64,000 bases of DNA from Daphnia carinata (GCF_022539665.2 NC_081331.1:11378638-11442637); one strand, 5' to 3'. Counted from the stretch's first letter, positions 23,787-47,675 are shown. The notes: generated by a model from the letters alone, not told the origin. Program-made: numbers and translations.

Positions 23787-24157
23787 GAATCAGTTCCCAT
23801 AAGAGTTACTGATAATAATCAAAACATTTTAATCGGAAAATAAAGCGGTAAGAAAACTGCTACAAATTTGTGAGGTGTCAAACGTGTGAATACCCACATA
23901 GTCAAGCATACAAGTTTCTGTGAATATTTGCAGACTTTGTTTTCAACAATTTTGTACTGAAAATTTTTCACACAATTAAATGGTTTTTGCAACTTCTGAA
24001 AGGCAAAATAACTCTTTCAAAAGTTCCCTACGGTAAAAAATACCGTATACGTTATCGACTTTGATAGAGTCCCTGCCGGGAAGTTAACAAAAGTATTTTA
24101 TACTCTTACTTAATAACAGAAGTTATAGAATGGTCTAATTTGAACAAAAAACAAACG
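23787..24157. other. Spacer with a decayed fragment of the palindrome arm
   Basis: At about 23985-24040 the sequence TTTTTGCAACTT...GGCAAAATA...CTTTCAAAAGTT resembles the arm segment at 21618-21662 (TTTTTGCAACTTTAAAAAGG, then CCTTTCAAAAGTTG). This suggests a third, older copy. Otherwise I see nothing. Confidence 0.45.
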
Positions 24158-27378
<3,221 letters not shown>

Positions 27379-28073
27379 TTTGGGACCGTACTTAAAATAA
27401 TGTAACGTCGGTGGGATCACTATGTATGACTGATAACTTTGATAAGAACGATTTGTGCCCGAAACATGTTTTGGTATCCCCGATATCCCAAAGGAAAAAC
27501 AAAGGAGCAGACTACCCTGACCACTAAAGCTAGGGAAACGAACTTTAGGGAACCGCTTTCTCGTCTGCTAGTCGATTTTGTGGGTTTTTAAGGAATTTGG
27601 CAAATCTGATTCTGAAATCTGAATGAAATTGTCAACAATGTATAAAACTCCAGAAGAGAAGGTGCGTTTAATAAATATTTTCATACCAATGTTTCAGTCG
27701 ATATTTTTCCACGTGATTCTAAGACAATGAGTATCAGTCTGTAACATCTGTTTCTCGTATGCAAAAGAAGCACCTGTATTCCTGTTCCCATAGCCCATAG
27801 GCGATAGCCGAAGCCAACAGGCTGATTATTAGTTGCCGTTTCCCGCGTTTTTCAGCTGCACAATGCAAAGCCAAAGTAAACACAATTAGGAGCAGACGAC
27901 GCATCCGCGAAAATGCACGTGTGATAGGAAATTTAATCATTGTTCACTTAAAAACGATTGTTTTTGTCTCCGTATGGGACTTATAGTAGACATTAATAGA
28001 GCTAACAGTTTGTGATATATATATATAATATAACTCACAAGAACGTAGCTCTTTTTTCTTGAAGAAACGTATT
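27379..28073. other. Divergent gap between PEX6 and the F-box gene
   Basis: This 695-base gap contains both promoters. A short minus-strand open frame (27734-27940) is listed separately. A dinucleotide run (TATATATATA) lies near 28016-28026. Confidence 0.4.
27734..27940 (-). CDS. Possible small secreted peptide (68 aa), hypothetical
   Basis: I do not recognise this. The internal ATG that begins MRRLLLIVFTLALHCA would give a good signal peptide. It is followed by EKRGKRQ, a dibasic site, and a second hydrophobic stretch. A GTGCTT donor-like site lies in the frame, so it could be the first exon of a longer gene. It sits in the PEX6/F-box gap and may be chance. Confidence 0.2.
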   Translation of the reverse strand: MIKFPITRAFSRMRRLLLIVFTLALHCAAEKRGKRQLIISLLASAIAYGLWEQEYRCFFCIRETDVTD

Positions 28074-30564
28074 ATGGATTCCAATGGCGAAAAGTGTGAT
28101 ATTCTACGTTTACCTTCTGAACTGTTGCTCCTTCTTATGGAACTTCTGTCGGGAAAAGACGTTATAAATTTTTCATTAACCTGTAGACGAATCTTATATG
28201 TCTCACGCAATTTTCTCAGGTAAGAATTTTGTTTTAGTTAACAGAATCTTTCAATTTAGTTTCATTGTTTTTAGATTGCTTCAGTTTGAAAATTGTTGGA
28301 GGACAGGAATCTCAGTTGAAGATTTCAAAGCATATCTGTCCCTTACTGTTGACCCTATCCAGCTAACTGAATGTAGCTTTAACAATTGTTATTGGATTCC
28401 TGCATTCTTTCTTCAAAACTTCATTAAAAAATGTGAAAATATAGAAGTGCTTAAAATTTCAGAAACAAAACTTAACTGTGGACATTTGGCACATATTTTT
28501 GGAAAGTGTAAAAGAATTACTAATCTTTCAATGACACTATCCGATGATGACCTCAAGTTAACTCAAAAGGATAAAAGAAATAGTTCACAACTATCCACAG
28601 TTGAGGTTCTCCGGCAAACTTGTCTGAAGGACTGCTGTGACAGTATGCGGAAACTCATTAAATTGGAGTTAGTTCTATTTCATTCATCTCTCAGAGAGGC
28701 AACAATATTTTTAAGGTATTCATGGAAAATCAAGCTACCTGATAGTTTCACTATACTGTACCAATTTTTATTTAAACATAGTTTCTGTGACAACTTAAAG
28801 GAGCTTACATTGATACCAGTAAAAGAACAAGATCCAAGCACTCACATGGACAACCCATTCTGTAATGTGAAAGGAAAATTCACTTTGAATTCTTTAGTGG
28901 TAGTTAATATGGAAGAAGACAGTGGAGGGTTGCGAATACCCCAACAGTCGTCGAAGCGTAGATACCAGGAGTATCTCGTTTTCAAAACAGATATGACACA
29001 TCTGAAAAACCACTGGAATGATGCTTCTCCCTGTCCTGTTATCAGCGACAGGTTCTGTACATTAACGTTTAAACATTTCAGAATTCCAAGGGGAATGTTT
29101 GAAGTTTGGTGGATCGAAAAAAATGTACCTAGTCGCGCAGCAAATCTGACCGATCATGAATTAAAGGCTGATGGCTGGTACATAAATGACCCACTAGAAA
29201 GCATAGATTTAGAAAGCATCAGGAGTATACGGGAACCTTTCCCGGTGTTTATAAAAAAAGGGTTGAAGGCCCCTAATGCTAGGTTGATTTCCTGCTTCTA
29301 CTCTGACCAAGTAAATATGTAAACCCAAAATAGTTGTTGGATTACTAATTTTTAACTATTTTAGGGATTCTCAGACTTTTGTCTTAATCATCCTCATCTC
29401 AAGGCACTGAAATTGAAAGCGCCTCCAGCATATGATGACTGGGGCAACGCCATGTTACAAACGAAGAATAAAGTTGTGGGAGAAGAATGGTATTCTAACT
29501 CTTGGGAGAACCTTACTCGGCTCCAAGCTTTCTCCGTTGAGCCTTCCTTATTGGTAGTTGGTAATACTAAAACATTTACACAATTGTGCGGCTTAAAGAA
29601 AAATTTGAGATTTAGATCAAAAACGAGAGAGACCAATCCGAAAGCGTAAATTTGGCGAACCATTTCATAATGCTGCTGAATCGAACCCAATTAGACCTTT
29701 GTCTGTCCTCGGAGTAGTCTTTAAAAGTTGTTTGCAAATAGAAGAACTAGAAATTGGGGTCTTTACAGACTTAAATGAAACGTTCCGCGTTGATGGGGAA
29801 GATTTGGCTCAGATAACGCAATGCAAACTGCTTAGGAAACTGACTCTTGTTAGCATTAATATTGTTGAAGGGGTATTTTTGGAAGAGGTAATAGTATTCT
29901 TTTAGAAATCTATTCAGTTTAAAATCTAGTTCACTTTTAACGTATATTTTTGTTCTATGGTTTCCAAAGGTATTAAGAGAATGTATTCACCTTGAGAGCC
30001 TAAGGTTGAAGAATCTCGGATCGCCCCTTCTGTGTTGCTATACGAAACACTTATGCGTCGCGCTTCCCAATGCTCGGAAACTAAATACGTTAAGGTACGT
30101 TAGGAAGTGTTTAAGTTTTAAATAAAACATTTTCTTCAGTCCGCTTTTCAAGTAGCATCTTTCAGCGTAACATGGTACCTCTGGCAAAGTTATTGGATTC
30201 TATCGAGCAATGCTCGGCACTTACCCGTTTGGGATTGGTTGCCCCTTCGGATGCGGCCCCTTTCAAATGGCCTGCTGGTGTTCTTACTCAACGCGTCGTC
30301 AAATTTTGCATGAAACTACAAAATCTGGTGGCCTTCTTTTGCGTTATGAATATTCCGAAATCTCACAAAGCTACGGTAACAAAACAGCTTCTGCACGTGA
30401 TGTCTCCAATAAGGCCTAGTTTTTGTGTTGATATCCAGGCCACGAGTGAAAATAGTCTTGATCACGAGTCGTTTTCATTACCTCTTGTACATCGTGAAGT
30501 TCTAGTTCATTGTAACAGCCGAATTGGCGTTGTGCCTTCCGATTTTAAGTCTTTCCTATTGTAA
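28074..30564 (+). CDS. F-box protein with leucine-rich-repeat-like C-terminus
   Basis: The N-terminus is an F-box: LRLPSELLLLLMELL, then FSLTCRRILYVSRNFLR. Such proteins bind SKP1 and bring substrates to an SCF ubiquitin ligase. The exons are 28074-28219, 28275-29310, 29365-29560, 29616-29887, 29970-30094 and 30153-30564, in phase, giving 728 residues. The rest has leucine-rich-repeat-like pieces (IEVLKISETKL, LKELTLIPV, LRKLTLVSINI, LESLRLKNLG, LTRLGLVAP), irregularly spaced. I cannot name an orthologue; it may be a lineage-specific F-box gene. The apparent frame break near 29649 is explained by the 55-nt intron 29561-29615. The acceptor of the last exon (TTTTCAAG, 30152) is the least certain join. 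Confidence 0.72.
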
Positions 30565-30746
30565 TCATTTTTGCAACAATTGTTGATGATGTTACTCCTG
30601 AAATCTTCTAAAATCAAATCCCGTAGACGAATTCCATTACTTCGTTTCAGTGGGTATTCCTTATGGCTGAATATCGGATTACAATGCATTTGAACTGCTC
30701 AAACCCAGTACATTGATAGAGGATTAGCACTGTGTACTGAATGACT

Positions 30747-33017
30747 CTACCAATAGAATGGGGCTCTTTCTCTTAACAGTCTTACTCCAATTTTTTTCCA
30801 TTCAGTGGGCCGAATCCACAATTCCTGTGCAGACTCTAGGCAGGACATGATAGCCGCGCCTTTCCATGCTACCATCGAAGGATCCATTTCTTTGGGTCCA
30901 ACTATGATTTCGGTTTGCTCAGGGCGAAACAGGAAGGGGATTTGCAATAACAGCCTATTGTGCAGCCACGTCGATAATCCTTCAAATTTTGCTCCGCCTC
31001 CAACGAGAAGAATGCAAGAATACATTCGGCGTTTCATTTCATCCGAAGCTAGCACAAAAGCAAAAGGTTAAGTTACGCATTTCTTGCCGATTAAAATTTG
31101 CCAACTCACAACAGCGCTCAATAGAATGAAGAATGGCTTGGTCCAGACTGTATAACAGTTGCTGTTGGGGTTGGTCATCGGGCGCTGCATCTGCGGCTAA
31201 ACTATCAACTACGAGATCATCCTCGCCTTGACCACCAGCATTGGTTGAGTTGTCAATTGGGTCCATGGAAGCTGTCGAAGTGCTTTGATTTTCCAGGGCT
31301 TCTTTGTGAGCCCTCCTCTACAACAAGATATTCTATTAATGATTTTCATCTTGGGATATTTAGCAATATAAAACGCAGAAACATACGCTTGTTTCTCGCA
31401 AGTAATTTGCGTCATGCGGATCCTCGGGATCGCCAGAGGCATTAGCCTGGCCTTGGCCCCGTTTATCTTGTCCAGTCAGAGCGAACACTTCTGTGTTAAA
31501 AAGTCCTAAAGGGCCTAGCAGTAGTTCATCACCGATCTGAAAATAAAAAGCAGGTTCAGTCTGGCTTTTCTTTTATTAAAGAGACCTTATTACCTTGATG
31601 TGGTATCGAAGAGTAGGTACTCCTGGCCTTTCAACCACGAAGTTCACGTCTCTGAGACCACAGAAGTCCTAGATGAAACTTATGAAGTAAATGCTGCTAA
31701 CATACAGTAATTACAATTGTTTTTACGAGATTTAAATGACAATATCCTTCTTTAATCCTTGTCAATAGTGCACCGTCTAGTGGGTGTTGTGGTTGGCATT
31801 CTTTATACGGGAAACCTGCGCGCTGTATTAAGTAGTAGAATGCTTGTGTGATGTCAGATCCCCCATAGTCTAAACGAATCTGAAACGCAAAGCAACGCAA
31901 AGATATCATAGAAAAACAACATGAATAAAAACTAGGAAATCAATATTGCTTACTCTTGTTGCTCTTTGTGAAAGTGCATCTTCGACACACGAAACTGATG
32001 TCTTCTGATCGCCCAAGTCAACAACGCAAGCAGCTCCAAGCCCAGCTCCAAAAGTTGCGGCAACGTGATCTTGTAAGAGAAAACAGCCTCCAAATCCTAG
32101 GTGACTAAGTAATAAGCTGACCAACTCTTTGAGGTAGAGTCGGTTGTAAATATCAGGAATAACCAACACAGCCCTGTAGTGCTTTGTAGATACAATTAAG
32201 CTTTAATCAACTGGGAATGTATTTATAAAATGTACCTTCAATTCTGTTTTGGGGATTTCTAGCAAGTTTGTAATACAATGACCCCAAATAGTTTCCAGAT
32301 CTGCAAGAATAGAACTCAAAGATCCACCCACACCAGAATGAATGTTCAAATCACCATGCCGAAAAGGAAAGTGAACATTAAATTGATCAGCTGAATGAGC
32401 ATATAACACCTGGATATTGAACCAATTGAAAATAAATAAAGAAAAGGCACAACAAGTAAATATTATACCTGATCTCCAATAATGTAGTCTTCAACATCAG
32501 ATTTTGTTACAAATTGTAACTTTGACACTGAACCTTGAATGGGAATGCATTGTTTGTTCGCTAATGCTACTTGCTGGGCAGAAGTGGCAGGCCGAGGTGT
32601 GCCATCTGATCTAAGACAGGATTGCAAAGTTCCTCTCATAGACTGGTATGTTTCGTCTACTTGCAATTTGTTTTCTTTAGACTAAATACAAAAAATTATG
32701 CAAAACTGACCATTTATAGTGGGAGGAATGGAAAAAGTTAATTATACTACCAATACTACTGTTGGAATAAGCACAGGATCCCTATGCAAAGGTCCTTTTG
32801 GTCGCCTTGGCCTGGCAATGGCATGAAGGATGGTATGTGGATTGACGTCCGAAGCCCGACCGATCCGGAGATTTTTCGAGCCGGGGTGAATTATAATACA
32901 AGTTTGGGCTTGTATTGGCTAGAGTTATGCTTCACATGATTAATGTATGAAACACACAACAATCTAATGTAAATATACTTCACTCTGAGACTGTTCTTGC
33001 GTAGCTGATGTATTCAT
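30747..33017 (-). CDS. ACTR8: ACTR8/ARP8, actin-related protein 8 of the INO80 complex
   Basis: ARP8 is a nuclear actin-related subunit that helps the INO80 chromatin remodeller bind nucleosomes. The minus-strand exons are 33017-32979, 32918-32751, 32681-32469, 32409-32236, 32181-31954, 31879-31727, 31668-31594, 31536-31387, 31317-31110 and 31048-30747. All are in phase and give 569 residues (human 624). Family landmarks in order are IIIHPGSKNLRIGRASD, RHGDLNIHSG, VIPDIYNRLYLKELV, VVDLGDQKTSVSCVEDA, LDYGGSDITQAFYYLIQRAG, GDPEDPHDANYL, LDQAILHSIERC, LLVGGGAKFEGL, DPSMVAWKGAAI and QELWI. It ends in LLRERAPFYW. An acidic, Gln-rich insert fills about residues 420-450. It is head-to-head with ERG28 over 313 bases and tail-to-tail with the F-box gene over 182 bases. 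Confidence 0.94.
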
Positions 33018-33330
33018 CTGGATTTTGGCTATGGTAATATAAAGATTACAAAGGAACAAAAATCCAGACTATGAAACTATTTCTGGAGAGCAAGAATTTT
33101 CTTTCCTGTACACGAATTTAAAAAAAATAGTAAAACAACGCCATCTGTAAATCTTAATGAAATCAGCTGGAAGGAATTACTTTCACTGCTACCACCAGGT
33201 TCCTATCCTCTCTAACGAATGACAGTTGTTATTGAGGTCTTATACCACCTTGTCCAGTTACAAACAATTTAGCGCCTTCTACAGTTCGTTCATCGCGTAA
33301 GCACAGCATCACTATACCGGGTGATCTGAC

Positions 33331-34140
33331 ATGAAAGTAGATAGAGGAGTTTACACTCTGAGAGGATGGCTGGCATTTGTGGCCTTTTTAGATTTTGCTC
33401 AAGCTCTACGTTCCTGGCTTGATAAGGATGTATTTTTAGGGTCTTATTTCAGCAATCAAAACTCCTCTATCAGCAATGAAGACAATCAAAGATGTACTTT
33501 AACTAACAGGCTTAACTATGTGTGTGGAGTGTTAACATCTTTTGATTGTTTTCAGTGCCTGTACCATCCTCAACTGCAAGGCTCTTAATAGCTTATTCTA
33601 TTCAAAATGGCACTATTCTTTTACTCAGTGCATTTTGCATTCATCACTGGTCGTAAGCAAACATTATGATATTACCTCTGAAAGCAACTTCATATTCATT
33701 TATTTATTACTCTTTTTTACCATATTTTTTGTGCTTTGTTTGTTTGTTTTGCTTGTTTCAGGATGGCAGTAATGGCAATGTTTTCACTCTGTAATCATTT
33801 GTACAAAATATTTTTTATGCAACTGTAACTAGATTATTTTTATTACTTAGTGTTGAAAATGATATACCTGACACTTGAAGCCCTGAAATTCAAGAGCTCT
33901 GCATTCAACTTTCATATAATCTTCCCAGTTGTGGTAGATGGTAATGTCTCATTTCTTTGCAGTTTTTAGAAAAAAAAATAAGTTTCTTTGCTTCAAATTA
34001 CAGGTATCACTTTAGTTGCACTGGCATTTTCTCCAAGATTGCTAAAGAAAGAAATGTTGAATTACCAAGAAAATGAAGAGATCTTGAAAATGTGCAATGG
34101 GAAACCCATCTACCTACCTCCAAAGAAGAAACGTACCTGA
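33331..34140 (+). CDS. ERG28: ERG28-like endoplasmic reticulum membrane protein
   Basis: ERG28 is a small membrane scaffold that holds C-4 sterol demethylation enzymes together in the ER. The exons are 33331-33493, 33556-33652, 33762-33790 (29 nt), 33851-33940 and 34004-34140, in phase, giving 171 residues (human 140). The reading that joins smoothly gives LRGWLAFVAFLDFAQALR, TARLLIAYSIQNGTILLLS, a third hydrophobic stretch ending SLLLKMIYLTLEALKF, and VDGITLVALAF. These line up with the four membrane segments I remember for the family. The C-terminal tail is lysine-rich and ends PPKKKRT, which could act as an ER retrieval signal. Arthropods generally cannot make sterols, so the partner enzymes may act on dietary sterols. 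The assignment rests on pattern similarity rather than strong identity. Confidence 0.62.
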
Positions 34141-35090
34141 ACGAGTCCGACGAGAACTGAATAATCTAGTCAACATCATGTGATAACCATCAGATGATTA
34201 TGTAATGGAAGTGTGTTTTTAACTGTGTTTCTTTTATTACAAGATACCGAAAACTCTGTAGCTTCAAACAATGTATTTTTATTTTTTGGTTTTTGGTTTC
34301 CCACCGCGCTGACTGAGTACAACAGAAGTGAAGGGTTTCGGCCGAGCGGAGGGGGGATGTCAAACAGAAAAAGTCACAGATCATTTTTTGCGAATGGGAG
34401 AGCACCGTTAAGTAAATATGTATAGCTGACACTAAGTCGAAGGAAAAAGGGGGGAGAAAAAAAAAACCAAAACAAACGATATTCCGAAATCTAATAAGAC
34501 CACAACACAAATACCAGTTGAAGTACATAAAATGTCTTCTGGGCAATAGGGGGATTGACACGCACGCGAACAGTGTTACCAAAACTTATGGAAATGAGAG
34601 TCAAATAAAATGCAAAAATAAATAAATCAATAGATGTGTTTTTTAACAGCAGCAAAAGTGATGTTATTATCACATAGCAGCTGATGTTTTTCTAGTGTAC
34701 CTCTAAACGCGCGCTTGGCATAAATTCGAGGACAAAGAAAAACAAAACATATTATAAAGTCATGAATTAAACAAGAAATGTATAATAAAAGTCCATATTG
34801 CGAAGGTTTGGAGGGGGCTACAACCGGCGAATGGAATAGAGTCGGCCCAGTCGAAACAAGCTCGGTGATTCAAAAAAATGCATCGTTAGATAATAAAATC
34901 GTCAATATCGATTTCGAATTTGGGGTAGGGCGGGTAAGGGTATTGACTAGCGTGAATGAAAAAGAGACTAGAAACTATAAATAAAACCCAGACATCAGTG
35001 CTGTGATCTAGAACTTGTAAGTTGCGTGATGAAAAGCTGCCATTTTTGACGATACGGAAAAAAAAAGAAAATTATCATAAGATGCGGCGT
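34141..35090. other. Convergent 3' ends of ERG28 and tau-tubulin kinase
   Basis: This gap of about 950 bases contains two 3' UTRs. The minus-strand kinase 3' UTR probably fills most of it. I see no further gene. AATAAA-type sequences occur on both strands. Confidence 0.45.
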
Positions 35091-41847
<6,757 letters not shown>

Positions 41848-44800
41848 CTAGAAAACAAAAAATAATATATGAAAGGAAACCAATCAAAAGACGGTCATAC
41901 CCCCACAAACGGGGATGGCAATTCGGGACTACTAGTGACGTGGGGTAAGCGTAACATGAAATAGACAATGGAGCATTGTCACGCCGGGTGCTGTATGGTA
42001 GTATATACTGTACCGGACAACGGTCAAACTAAACAGCTGCAACTGATTTATAACTTCGACCACTGCAATAAACAACTGTTTTTACACACGATGTATGGCC
42101 GTCGTACTGCTGAAGGGCAAACGAATAGAAGGAATTGCTTGTTATCGCTGCTAAAAAACTAGACATAAAATCATGCGAAATACGTAAACCAATAAAACGG
42201 TGGGGATGGCGACAAAAAACAAGAAGAATGGAACGGAGACGAGGAAAGGGACGCCCCAGGAGATATTTTCAGATCGCGGTCATCAGCTTCAACAAACAAT
42301 CACGACAAAAGAGAAAACGAGACGTTCATGTTCGGTGCTGCTCCACACCAACGGGCATATAGCCAACAACACGCACGCATTCTCACGCAAGCAGGCAGGC
42401 AAGCAAGCAAACACATAGTTTGAATTAGATACTCGACTGTTGGTATAAATACATCATTTGAAAGACGACGGGCGCCAATTCCAGCATCGGCCAGAGAGTT
42501 CAGTGGCTAACTTTGTCGACTCGACTTCCTACTATATTCAACCTTGAAATACGTACTAGCCCGTTCCTTTCAACAAAACAGACCGGAGGAAGAAATGGCC
42601 CAGGATGGGATGTTTGGATCGATCAGAACAGTGGCGAAAGCCGTCCAGTAGAACAGATTCAAGGTGTGCTTGCGAACGATCACTCTACGTGTGCAATAGA
42701 GTTGGGGGAAATCCGAAGATGTGTATACACATAAAAAGCCACACGACCGGTTCCTATTTTTAGTCGACGAGATCGCGCCGCTCAGACTCAAACTGTCTCT
42801 GCCACTTTTCTGCTCAGCAATGCTCCACCCTCATGTCTGACTCAGGATTCACTAGCTCTTTGAGACTGATTGAATCCTAGGATCACTCCTCACCCTTTTG
42901 TTTTTCTTACTGAACAAGAACAGCTGCACCATACAGAGCAAAATTGCCTACTGGGAGGTTTCGAAAGGCAAAAATTATTCATCACCCACTTGACTGCTGC
43001 TTATTCAGTTATGAAGACCTGAAAATACAAATTCTCTGATCGGAAAAGGGTGGAGTACACCATAATGTTCACTTCACAAGTTTTTCTGTTCTGTTCAGAA
43101 ATCCTGAATAATAACAAGCCTCAAGCCATACACTTTCGAGGGCAGACGTCATACCCTCACCGAAAAAAAATCAGTCAATGAGAAAACCCCAGCTTGCCCT
43201 GCAACAAAGCACGTATACACGAATCTTGAATCATGACGTTTGCTAAATCGATATCTGGCTAACAAAGACAAACTATATGGGAGAATACTAGGCCACACTT
43301 GAGAATAAAATTTCTTAATAACCAGATAAAATTTATTCAGCTTATTCTTACCAGTAGTTAGGCAGAAAAGCATACAACAATGCGCCATATTTGTGGCCCG
43401 ACCGTCTCTCTCTCTCTCTGCGGCTGAGCAGACGAAACAAAATTTCCAAAAGGGGATGGGATCACAAAAATCGATGATGCTAAACTATCGATGCTTATAT
43501 CATTCGCGATTTTTGATCAATTAACGGTCAACGGACCTTTTTCTTCCGCGTTTGTTACATGCATAGCGGATAGGAAGGGAATTACCAATCTTGGGAAAGT
43601 TAAAAATAATTGTGTTTAGGCGTTACATGTTTAGTGTTTATTTACCACTGCATTATCTCCCAGCGCATGTCGGCTAGGAGACTAGCCGGTCGACTAGGAG
43701 ACTGAATGTAATTCGCCAGCGCGCACACTCCGTAAGTTTCCTATCTTGTTCACCTTTCGGAAATATATTTATGGTAGTTCGGTTGATATTTCCAATGCGA
43801 AAACAATTTTTCACCCCTCCCTCATTGTGTGAACTATAACTGATTCGATGATAATACGTGACCAAGCTTTATCGCTAGGAGCAAAAGAGTGAGGGAGCTT
43901 TAAAAGTGATCGCCAGCTCGGCTGGCCAGATCCTTACAGACTGAACGCTCGCTCTGTTTTAGCCGGTCTCTTGAATACGGCCTCGCCTGTTCTTTTTGTT
44001 TTTTTCTTGGCGCTCAACACTCAGGAGAAAGTCGAATTGCTTGTTTTGTTTTCTCGCTCTTAATTCTCTTACTGTAGCATTTTGCGCCACGGTTGCCGTA
44101 GTTTGTATTTTTGTGTGGCAATTTAGACTCGAGCGTAATTTCGATAATCGTTTAGAAACCGTCCATGTGCAGTTTGTCATTCAACGTCCCTTCTGTTTAG
44201 TTAACCACCTGCCGCCAGATAATTACGTATACCTACGATTTTGTAAATTCTAGGCTACGATGCTTTCCATCTAAATGTTAAATACGCGCTGTTATCTCCG
44301 TACATTCGCAATCTAATAATAGCATTAGATTGCTTATTTTTTCAAGGATGTTGCGTATTCGCGTGCGTGGATGCCACGTAGAAACAAACTATCTTCTTTC
44401 GATTTCAAAATCCTGTCCCCATTTTTATCGTTTGGTCTTTTTTGCGTCTAACTGGGCCGATAACTATGATGGAACAGGAGTTGACGGAAATGCGCAGCGC
44501 TATCGCAAAAAAACTAGTGCAGACCTAAAGACTAGAGTACCATGATGGTTGCCTTACTATTGTTTACCTTGCTCTACCTTAAAGCTCTACCGTCCACCCC
44601 GGTAAAAACTTGGCCAAATCACAACATCTTTTCTTAGAATATAAGATGTTACTAAAAATATACTCGGTTTCCGCTCGCTTTGCTTTTGCGTAATGTATTC
44701 TTAAAGTCGGTGAGCCAGCACTTAGTCAAATGGCAGAACGACTTGTTTTGTTTGTCGTCGATTGACATGCTTGACTTGAACTGATATATTTTCAAAGCCG

Positions 44801-44999
44801 AGGTTTGCAAATGTTTGAAGAACAAGCCACGAAACCTGTTTAAAAGGAACAATAATCCAAGGAAAAAATAGAACTATCGGGCTCATGAGTTCATTCGACG
44901 ATCGTGCAACGTCGGTTTCAACATTAGGCGGGAAACGTTGTCTTGTCGGCTGTCAAATATCGGCTAGTTGTGATTTTAAGTTAAGACTGAGTAACAATA
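41848..44999. other. Gap between tau-tubulin kinase and SLD5
   Basis: This 3.1-kb gap probably holds the first exon or exons and promoter of the kinase and the SLD5 leader. It has a short CT microsatellite near 43410. Several open frames under 90 codons look like chance. I could not find the missing kinase 5' exon. Confidence 0.4.
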
Positions 45000-45956
45000 A
45001 TGGCTTCTTATTCAGGAAATCTAACGCAATTGAGCGACTTCCTAGGAACAGCGGACACTATATCAGAGACGGAAGATGCCGAATTCTTGTCTGCTTCTGA
45101 AGCTGTCAAGAAACTCGAAGAGGTCTGGAATGGTTTGACGTGCCAAAAAAGTATTGTTTGACGTTGACATTCTCCATTATTCTCATGTCAAGAGCTGGCT
45201 GAATGAAATGCTTGCCCCAGAATTGCTGTTGCCACAGACTGAACTAGTTGACTGCCTTTTAGAGCAGACAAAGAACATGGAAGAAAATTTAATGGCCATT
45301 TCAAAATCAGATTTTCGTTTTGCTCTTCATAGAATGGAAGTATGTAGTATTGGTTTATTAATTATGTTATTTCCATTGCTAATTATTTCTTTACTAATAT
45401 TTCAGGTGGAAAGAATCAGATACATAGTGACATCATACCTTAGAATAAGGCTGGAGAAAATAGAAAATTTCTTTGCTACCTACTAAACAATGAAAACAAA
45501 AGACAACGAAATGAACCAAGTTTGCTAACTGAAGATGAACTAAAATTTGCCCAAGAGTACTATTTCTGTTCCTTGTTACCAGCTTTATCTAACATCTTTT
45601 TTTCCTCTCACCCACAGGTTGAGTTCTAATACAGAATCGCACCTCAGAACTCTTGGACTAAGGCATATGCCAACAAACATGCGAGATATCAACACCCAAA
45701 AATTCATGATTGCTCCCAACCGAGATAGCTATGTTTTTGCACGTGTTAAAGATGACGCGCCATCGGTTCTTGTTAGCGATGGAACTAGCGAGTAAGCTTA
45801 CTTAAAATTCCAGCTTTTATTGAATATGGATTTTTATATGGTTTTGCATTTTTTAGAGGAGAAATGGAAGTGGAGCTGTTGAAAAATTCCCAACATTTGC
45901 TTCCTTATAGATCAATTGCTAGCTTAGTGCAAAATAATGTTGTGAATCTAATGTAA
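45000..45956 (+). CDS. GINS4: SLD5/GINS4, GINS replication complex subunit, with an apparent frameshift
   Basis: SLD5 is one of four GINS subunits that join CDC45 and MCM2-7 to form the replicative helicase. The exons are 45000-45122, 45193-45339, 45406-45556, 45618-45791 and 45857-45956. Family landmarks are SWLNEMLAPELL, NMEENL, HRMEVERIRYIVTSYL, LRHMPTNM, DSYVFARV and SQHLLPYRSIASLV. Exon 3 is one base short. The frame reading KIENFF runs into TAA at 45484-45486. A shift of one base near 45468-45476 restores LLNNENKRQRNEPS and LTEDELKFAQE, which match the family, and the phase of the next splice. The intact product would be about 231 residues. No GT lies close enough for an intron to explain it. 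It is either an assembly error in a T-run or a real lesion. Confidence 0.88.
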
Positions 45957-46023
45957 ATTATAGCATTACTTAACAGTATCTTTTAAAAAAGAAATTCGTA
46001 AACAAATACAATGAAATACCGAA

Positions 46024-46203
46024 ATGTTTGAAACAAAAGGTGGCGCTGAAAACCGAGTTGTTATTCCAAACCCGTTGGATCCGTCTGCTAACGTAATTTG
46101 TCCTGGCTCTTGGGGACTTCAGTTATTAAGATTCGATCACAAAGCTGACATCCTGTTACGGGAGAACGGTATTGTGGATCTGACAGCCTTTGGTAGAGTT
46201 TAG
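46024..46203 (+). CDS. Small open frame between SLD5 and RAB4 (59 aa), hypothetical
   Basis: An uninterrupted frame runs from ATG to TAG (including VVIPNPLDPSANVICPGSWG and LLRENGIVDLTAFGR), with ordinary amino-acid composition in an AT-rich gap. I do not recognise it. It starts 68 bases after the SLD5 stop and ends 60 bases before the RAB4 ATG. It could instead be a leader frame or a chance frame. Confidence 0.3.
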   Translation: MFETKGGAENRVVIPNPLDPSANVICPGSWGLQLLRFDHKADILLRENGIVDLTAFGRV

Positions 46204-46263
46204 TTTTCCAATACCTTTAATGTACAGTCAGACATAAATTTGCGCTGCAATTTTGTAACAAGC

Positions 46264-47524
<1,261 letters not shown>

Positions 47525-47675
47525 CATCTTAGATACCGCCCAGACATAGGCAAGGAAATTTGTCATATTCCAGTGTATCATTCGAAAAACGACCATTTAT
47601 AAATAAGGACATAAAGACGCGGTATTAATATAATGTTCAAATCAATGACGACTAATTATAATAAAAATTGTAAGT

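Noticed and set aside
29640-29700. Apparent frameshift in the F-box gene (stop at 29647, next frame continues)
   Set aside because: A 55-nt intron with GTAATA donor (29561) and TTTAG acceptor (29615) joins the two frames in phase.
41896-41957. Minus-strand ATG exon reading MLRLPHVTSSPELPSPF as the kinase first exon
   Set aside because: Its donor leaves phase 0, while the exon at 41847 needs phase 2; the intron would also be only about 50 nt.
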